Assembly (NCBI GenBank): GCA_003229495.1
Contig: QIEB01000228.1
Location: 1-10,800, forward strand
Length of the DNA stretch: 10,800 nt
Direction: 5' to 3'
Origin: Flammeovirgaceae bacterium
GTDB taxonomy: Bacteria > Bacteroidota > Bacteroidia > Cytophagales > Cyclobacteriaceae
A program made the translations under genes and the position numbers. Below the pieces are notes generated by a model. That model had not been told where the DNA came from. It did not search any database and was given only the letters and a program-made list of their open reading frames with translations. This document shows, piece by piece, positions 6,559 through 10,800 of this stretch (position 1 is its first letter; every line of letters starts with the position of its first letter).

Positions 6559-6722
6559 AATACCAGAGACCTACCCCTATTAAATAAAGTATCTCTACTT
6601 GAGTAGGTACAAATTTCAGTCCAAAATTAAATCGAATGTAATGACATTAACCTGTTTTGTTTGTCTCTCATGTTACAATTGTATGTTTTGGGGTGATATT
6701 GCAAATATTTTAGTGCCTGTAG

Positions 6723-6730
6723 TATCTTTG
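6723..6730 (+). promoter_or_regulatory. -7 promoter box of uvrA, almost abutting the start codon
   Basis: TATCTTTG is an exact TAnnTTTG match ending 5 bp before the uvrA ATG at 6736. A TTG at 6699-6701 lies 21 bp upstream, a reasonable -33 partner. The transcription start would fall at about 6734-6736, giving a leaderless or nearly leaderless mRNA. Confidence 0.55.
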
Positions 6731-6735
6731 CCGCT

Positions 6736-9558
6736 ATGCCCACGGCAACCTTGGTACCGCCACTTGATATTGATAAGCTTGACCCCAAAAAGTTCATCCT
6801 AATAAAGGGGGCACGAGTTAATAATCTCAAATCCCTTTCAGTGGCTATTCCGCGAAATAAACTAGTGGTAATCACCGGCTTGTCAGGGTCAGGCAAATCT
6901 TCATTGGCCTTTGATACTCTGTTCGCAGAAGGGCAGAGAATGTATGTGGAAAGTTTGAGTTCTTATGCCCGCCAGTTTCTGGGCAGAATGGAAAAGCCTG
7001 AAGTCGATTATATAAAAGGAATATCACCGGCGATTGCTATAGAACAGAAAGCAAACACCCGTAATCCCAGATCCACGGTTGGGACTACTACCGAGATTTA
7101 TGATTATTTAAAACTATTATTTGCAAGAATAGGAAGAACCTATTCTCCGGTAAGTGGTGAATTGGTGTCCAGGGACAGCATTTCCGATGTAGTCGATTTT
7201 ATTCATAAGTTACCATCTGGTAGCCGCTTTATGATATCATGTCCCTTGCATCAAAAGGATGGACGTAGTTTATCAGACGAGTTAAATATATTGCTCCAAA
7301 AGGGCTATACCAGGATGATTGTGGATGGCAGACCTGTATACATCGAAGAGCTGCTGGAAATGGAATCGCCACAATCGATATCAGACTTGAGTATTTTGAT
7401 CGACAGGGGAAAGAAACAGCAACAGGAACAGGATGAAGATGATTTTCGACTGGCCGATTCTGTTCAGACCGCTTTTTATGAAGGAGACGGTATTTGTTGG
7501 GTAATTTTAGACGATAAAATACGCATTTCTTTCTCTGACCACTTTGAAAGGGACGGTATCACCTTTCAGGAACCTAACATTAATCTTTTCAGTTTCAACA
7601 ATCCTTTTGGAGCTTGCAGAACCTGCGAGGGATTTGGTAAAGTACTGGGCATTGGTGCCGATCTGGTGATTCCAAACAAAGAGCTATCAGTGTTTGATGG
7701 TGCAGTGGCACCATGGCGAAGTGAAATCATGAAAAAGTGGCTGCAACCGCTGCTATTAAATGCTATCGATTGGGAATTCCCAATTCACAGATCTTTTAGG
7801 GAGCTTACTCAGGACCAGGTGGATTTACTTTGGGAGGGTAAAGGTGTTTTTAAAGGACTTAACAAATTTTTTAAACATTTAGCATCTAAAAGCCATAAAA
7901 TTCAATATCGTGTATTACTCTCTCGCTATCGAGGTCGCACTGTTTGTCCCGATTGCATGGGCAGTAGACTTCGAAAGGATGCTAGTTACGTGAAAGTTGA
8001 AGGACGATCAATTACCGATCTAGTACTTATGTCTGTTGATGAAGTATTGCCTTTCTTTATAAATTTAAATTTGCCCAATCACGATCTGTTGGTGGCAAAA
8101 AGAATTCTGCGGGAAATTCAAAATCGTCTGGAGTATCTGTCAAAAGTAGGTCTTGGATACCTAAACCTCAATAGACTGACAGCCTCCCTTTCAGGGGGTG
8201 AATATCAGAGGATAAGGTTGGCTACCTCATTGGGAAGTGCCTTGGTAGGGTCCATGTATATACTTGACGAGCCTAGCATTGGCCTACACCCCAGAGATAC
8301 ACATCGCATGATCGAAGTGTTAAAATCTTTGCGAGATCTAGGTAATTCTGTGATCATTGTGGAGCATGAAGAAGAGGTAATCAGGAATACGGATTACTTG
8401 ATTGATATTGGCCCAAATGCTGGTACGCAGGGAGGAGAATTGGTCTTCTCCGGAACTATTGATCAGTTAACCAGTGAGGTAAATTCCCATACCGCTCGAT
8501 TCCTAAACGGTATCGATTCCATACGACTTCCCACCCAAAGAAGAAAATGGAAGGACAGTTTATACCTTGAAGGGGCCCGGGCCCACAATCTTAAAAGTAT
8601 ATCCGTCCAATTTCCGCTGGATACCTTGACCGTCGTCACCGGTGTAAGTGGGTCAGGAAAGAGTACTCTGGTGAGAGAGATCCTTTTCCCGGCACTTTGT
8701 CGGATCTTGGACATGCCGGCAAAAATTCCCGGCGGGTTTGATCAATTGACGGGTGATTTGAAAAAGGTTACTCAGGTTGAAATGATTAACCAAAATCCCA
8801 TCGGCAAATCTTCCAGGTCCAACCCTGTCACTTATGTCAAAGCTTATGATGGTATCCGCCAGTTATTTGCCTGTAGTGGATTGGCAGAACAACGTAACTA
8901 TAAACCGGCTTTATTTTCTTTTAATGTAGAAGGTGGACGTTGCGAGGAGTGTACAGGTGAAGGCCTGGTCCATATTGAAATGCAGTTTATGGCAGATATA
9001 CAACTGACCTGTGAGAGTTGTAAAGGGAAGCGTTTTAAGGATGAAATCCTGGAAATCAAAATTCATGACAAGAACATTGCCGATGTACTGGCCCTCACCG
9101 TTGATGACAGCCTGGAATTCTTTAAAGAGCACAATAGCATTGTAAAGAAATTGCAACCCCTTCAGGACGTTGGTCTCGGGTACATTACTCTGGGGCAGTC
9201 AGCCAACTCACTGAGTGGTGGTGAAGCCCAAAGAGTAAAGCTCGCTTCCTTTCTAGGAAAGACCAGCGGAGACTTACGGCATCATGTAGTGTTCATATTT
9301 GACGAACCCACCACCGGACTACACTTTCATGACATTCAAAAATTGCTTTCAGCACTGAATGCTTTGATCGAACAAGGGAATACGGTAATCGTCATTGAGC
9401 ACAATCTGGAAATAGTTAAGTCGGCTGACTGGATCATTGACTTGGGGCCGGAAGGCGGAGATAAAGGTGGAGCTCTTTGCTTCAGTGGCACTCCGGAGGA
9501 TCTAATTAAACTAGCTGATAACCATACTGCTCAATATTTAAGTGGTAAATTGTCCTGA
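6736..9558 (+). CDS. uvrA: Excinuclease ABC subunit A (UvrA)
   Basis: A 940-residue damage-recognition ATPase of nucleotide excision repair, acting as a dimer with UvrB on DNA. It has the two tandem ABC-type halves of the family. Half one has Walker A GLSGSGKSS (48-56), zinc cysteines 294/297 (CRTC) and 404/407 (CPDC), signature LSGGEYQR (485-492) and Walker B with Asp511-Glu512 (LDEPSIGLHPRD). Half two has Walker A GVSGSGKST (636-644), zinc cysteines 736/739 (CEEC) and 759/762 (CESC), signature LSGGEAQR (826-833) and Walker B Asp856-Glu857 (FDEPTTGLH). All key residues and the length are normal. The start gives a 23-residue extension before IKGARVNNL, somewhat longer than in E. coli; no nearer ATG exists. 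tpiA follows after 40 bp. Transcription likely starts at the -7 box next to the ATG. Confidence 0.98.
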   Translation: MPTATLVPPLDIDKLDPKKFILIKGARVNNLKSLSVAIPRNKLVVITGLSGSGKSSLAFDTLFAEGQRMYVESLSSYARQFLGRMEKPEVDYIKGISPAIAIEQKANTRNPRSTVGTTTEIYDYLKLLFARIGRTYSPVSGELVSRDSISDVVDFIHKLPSGSRFMISCPLHQKDGRSLSDELNILLQKGYTRMIVDGRPVYIEELLEMESPQSISDLSILIDRGKKQQQEQDEDDFRLADSVQTAFYEGDGICWVILDDKIRISFSDHFERDGITFQEPNINLFSFNNPFGACRTCEGFGKVLGIGADLVIPNKELSVFDGAVAPWRSEIMKKWLQPLLLNAIDWEFPIHRSFRELTQDQVDLLWEGKGVFKGLNKFFKHLASKSHKIQYRVLLSRYRGRTVCPDCMGSRLRKDASYVKVEGRSITDLVLMSVDEVLPFFINLNLPNHDLLVAKRILREIQNRLEYLSKVGLGYLNLNRLTASLSGGEYQRIRLATSLGSALVGSMYILDEPSIGLHPRDTHRMIEVLKSLRDLGNSVIIVEHEEEVIRNTDYLIDIGPNAGTQGGELVFSGTIDQLTSEVNSHTARFLNGIDSIRLPTQRRKWKDSLYLEGARAHNLKSISVQFPLDTLTVVTGVSGSGKSTLVREILFPALCRILDMPAKIPGGFDQLTGDLKKVTQVEMINQNPIGKSSRSNPVTYVKAYDGIRQLFACSGLAEQRNYKPALFSFNVEGGRCEECTGEGLVHIEMQFMADIQLTCESCKGKRFKDEILEIKIHDKNIADVLALTVDDSLEFFKEHNSIVKKLQPLQDVGLGYITLGQSANSLSGGEAQRVKLASFLGKTSGDLRHHVVFIFDEPTTGLHFHDIQKLLSALNALIEQGNTVIVIEHNLEIVKSADWIIDLGPEGGDKGGALCFSGTPEDLIKLADNHTAQYLSGKLS

Positions 9559-9574
9559 AACAACGCTATTAATA

Positions 9575-9582
9575 TATCTTTA
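9575..9582 (+). promoter_or_regulatory. Weak candidate -7 box for tpiA
   Basis: TATCTTTA differs from TAnnTTTG only at the last base and lies 16 bp before the tpiA ATG; a TTG at 9550-9552 sits 22 bp upstream, inside the uvrA 3' end. It could provide tpiA with its own promoter, but the match is imperfect and read-through from uvrA is equally possible. Confidence 0.25.
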
Positions 9583-9598
9583 AGTATTTCGAGAAATT

Positions 9599-10360
9599 AT
9601 GAGAGACCAAATCGTTGCGGGTAATTGGAAAATGAACAAAGACTTTGACCCGGGATTATTGCTGGTCGAAGAGATCCAAAAAATGATGTCAGAAGAATCA
9701 CCCGGTGCCACAAAAGTGGTGGTGGCCTCTCCTTTTATTCACCTTGCACGAATCTCGGAAATGGCCAGCCAATCTGATGCACTGTATGTGGCTGCTCAAA
9801 ACTGCCATCCGGAATCTGCGGGAGCTTATACCGGGGAGATTTCTGCACCCATGCTAAAGTCAATAGGGGTCGAATATGTGATTATAGGGCACAGTGAAAG
9901 AAGAGAGTATTTTAAGGAATCACATGAATTACTTGCCAGAAAAGTAAAGGCAGTATTGGACCAGGACTTGATACCCATATTTTGTTGTGGTGAGCCATTG
10001 GCCGTAAGGGAATCTGAGCAACAGGGTGTTTTTGTTAACCAGCAACTAAGTGATAGTCTATTCCACCTAAACCCTGAAAGTGTTCGTCAGCTGGTAATTG
10101 CATACGAACCTATATGGGCCATTGGTACCGGCAAAACAGCTTCTTCAGCTCAAGCTCAGGAAATGCATGCCTCTATCCGGCAACATTTGGCAGAGCAGTA
10201 TGGTAAAGAAATTGCAAATGAAGTGCCCATTCTTTATGGAGGAAGCTGTAAGCCCACTAATGCTGAGGAAGTCTTTTCAGGACCGGATGTTGATGGTGGT
10301 CTAATTGGAGGAGCCAGCCTTAATGCAAGTGATTTTATGGCCATTGTACGCAGTTTGTGA
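9599..10360 (+). CDS. tpiA: Triosephosphate isomerase
   Basis: A 253-residue cytoplasmic TIM-barrel enzyme interconverting dihydroxyacetone phosphate and glyceraldehyde 3-phosphate in glycolysis and gluconeogenesis. The catalytic set is complete: Lys11 in AGNWKMN, His98 in IIGHSERREYF and the base Glu170 in AYEPIWAIGTGKTAS, whose tail is the mobile loop 6. The phosphate-binding YGGSCKPTNA and the closing GLIGGASL are also present. Length is normal for bacteria. ATG start follows uvrA by 40 bp with no clear ribosome binding site. The gene is followed by a secreted knot-family gene and a probable prmA; tpiA close to prmA is an order I recall from other Bacteroidota. Confidence 0.98.
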   Translation: MRDQIVAGNWKMNKDFDPGLLLVEEIQKMMSEESPGATKVVVASPFIHLARISEMASQSDALYVAAQNCHPESAGAYTGEISAPMLKSIGVEYVIIGHSERREYFKESHELLARKVKAVLDQDLIPIFCCGEPLAVRESEQQGVFVNQQLSDSLFHLNPESVRQLVIAYEPIWAIGTGKTASSAQAQEMHASIRQHLAEQYGKEIANEVPILYGGSCKPTNAEEVFSGPDVDGGLIGGASLNASDFMAIVRSL

Positions 10361-10399
10361 ATCAGATGGAAATCCAATGAATGTAATATTAACCGGTAA

Positions 10400-10756
10400 A
10401 TGAAGTGGGTTTATATAGCCTTGAACTTTACTTTTATCCTGACGTTAATGGGTGTAGGTGGAAGTGTTGTGTACGGGCAAGGTTTTGATGCATGCCAATT
10501 GTACGGCGTGGTATACATCACCGAGAACCCCAACGAAGCAAATTTTAGAATCTTCTTGGAAGACTCGGAAGCTTTTGCCGACTTGGTGGTGTTCCAGGAA
10601 GATAACCGTTTGATGGCTGATGAACCAGGCATTTGGTACATGTCAGAAACCCCGGCATTTGCCAATTTCTCTGTCTATTTTGAACGGAGTCGTGGTCTAG
10701 CAGATTTCTCAATATTCTACACTGACGTCCTTTCATTTGCTGGATGTAACAATTAA
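10400..10756 (+). CDS. Secreted 7(1) septoil knot (DUF6150-like) family protein
   Basis: A 118-residue exported protein of unknown function. Residues 1-26 are a signal peptide (positive Lys2, hydrophobic core FTFILTLMGVGG, probable cleavage after VYG). The mature part is a beta-rich repeat: ANFRIFLEDSEAFADLVVFQ at 47-66 and ANFSVYFERSRGLADFSIFY at 88-107, in exact register at 41 residues. The start CQLYGVVY and the end SFAGC resemble the Bacteroidota family formerly DUF6150 (PF19647 as I recall), now named for a predicted seven-crossing torus knot. Cys32 and Cys116 bracket the mature domain and could form a disulfide. The gene lies 39 bp after tpiA, and its TAA overlaps the next ATG (TAATG), so co-translation with the following gene is likely. 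The family name is from memory; export and repeat are seen directly. Confidence 0.8.
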   Translation: MKWVYIALNFTFILTLMGVGGSVVYGQGFDACQLYGVVYITENPNEANFRIFLEDSEAFADLVVFQEDNRLMADEPGIWYMSETPAFANFSVYFERSRGLADFSIFYTDVLSFAGCNN

Positions 10757-10800
10757 TGGACTTTGTAGAAATAGACATTCTTTGTGGGGAGGATCTAAGG
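10756..10800 (+). CDS. prmA: Probable ribosomal protein L11 methyltransferase, first 15 codons (runs off the window)
   Basis: An ATG overlapping the stop of the preceding gene (TAATG, 10754-10758) opens a frame to the window edge encoding MDFVEIDILCGEDLR. This pattern, M-D-[FY]-[VI]-E followed by alternating hydrophobics and an acidic L-R, resembles PrmA N-termini from Bacteroidota, and prmA downstream of tpiA is an order I recall. PrmA trimethylates ribosomal protein L11. With only 15 residues and no catalytic domain visible, the identification is tentative, though the presence of a coupled gene is likely. Confidence 0.5.
   Translation, partial: MDFVEIDILCGEDLR

Larger units (their letters stand above)
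6398..6735. promoter_or_regulatory. Divergent regulatory region between the sigma factor gene and uvrA
   Basis: A 338 bp AT-rich spacer without a credible gene; a possible 67-residue frame at 6599-6802 has non-protein-like composition and runs into uvrA. It holds a 7 bp inverted repeat at 6538-6558, a short palindrome-like CTACT-TG-AGTAG at 6595-6606, and a strong -7 box next to the uvrA start. I see no CAAAnnTA (minus-strand -7 box) facing the sigma gene and no LexA-type palindrome I recognise. Confidence 0.5.

Noticed and set aside
6599..6802. A 67-residue plus-strand frame in the sigma/uvrA spacer
   Set aside because: TTG start, cysteine-scattered composition with no family resemblance, and it runs into uvrA in another frame; better explained as promoter DNA.
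1..10800. CRISPR arrays, insertion sequences, tRNA or rRNA genes, phage or toxin-antitoxin genes
   Set aside because: No direct repeat series, transposase motif, cloverleaf or defence-gene motif was seen on either strand; the window reads as core chromosome.

Overview
The window looks like chromosomal core DNA from a member of the Bacteroidota, most likely a Cytophagales-type gliding or gliding-derived lineage. This rests on: a GldB-type gliding motility lipoprotein; a divergent mutY / HU pair followed by a TPR membrane protein and RNase G; a very small lysine/arginine-rich AURKAIP1/COX24-like ribosomal protein; near absence of Shine-Dalgarno sequences before starts; TAnnTTTG-type -7 promoter boxes; and a 7(1) septoil knot (DUF6150-like) secreted protein between tpiA and a likely prmA. 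Base composition is moderately AT-rich and looks uniform by eye. I see no mobile element, CRISPR array, tRNA or rRNA.

Layout. 1-194 (minus): the first 64 codons of mutY, running off the left edge. 195-344: divergent promoter region. 345-4339 (plus): HU-family protein, membrane-anchored TPR protein, a 29-residue ribosomal-type protein preceded by a hairpin, RNase G (rng), then gldB only 5 bp behind rng. 4305-5510 (minus): a WbuB-like GT4 glycosyltransferase whose 3' end overlaps that of gldB by 35 bp. 5598-6397 (minus): an ECF-type sigma factor gene overlapping by 26 bp a small partner gene that appears to carry a +1 frameshift. 6398-6735: divergent regulatory region. 6736-10800 (plus): uvrA, tpiA, a secreted knot-family protein and the first 15 codons of a probable prmA, whose ATG overlaps the preceding stop.

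How the genes fit together. mutY (oxidative base repair), HU (nucleoid) and uvrA (nucleotide excision repair) are genome maintenance genes. rng, the small ribosomal-type protein and prmA concern RNA processing and the ribosome. gldB concerns gliding and the cell envelope. The glycosyltransferase is an orphan envelope-polysaccharide gene with no sugar-pathway neighbours. The sigma factor and its small partner look like a translationally coupled regulatory pair.

I found no convincing new multi-gene system. The items most worth a second look are the frameshift in the sigma-factor partner, the GGAGG/CCTCC hairpin in front of the tiny ribosomal-type gene, the missing strand segment in the glycosyltransferase N-domain, the near-leaderless promoter of uvrA, and the exact 41-residue internal repeat of the knot-family protein.
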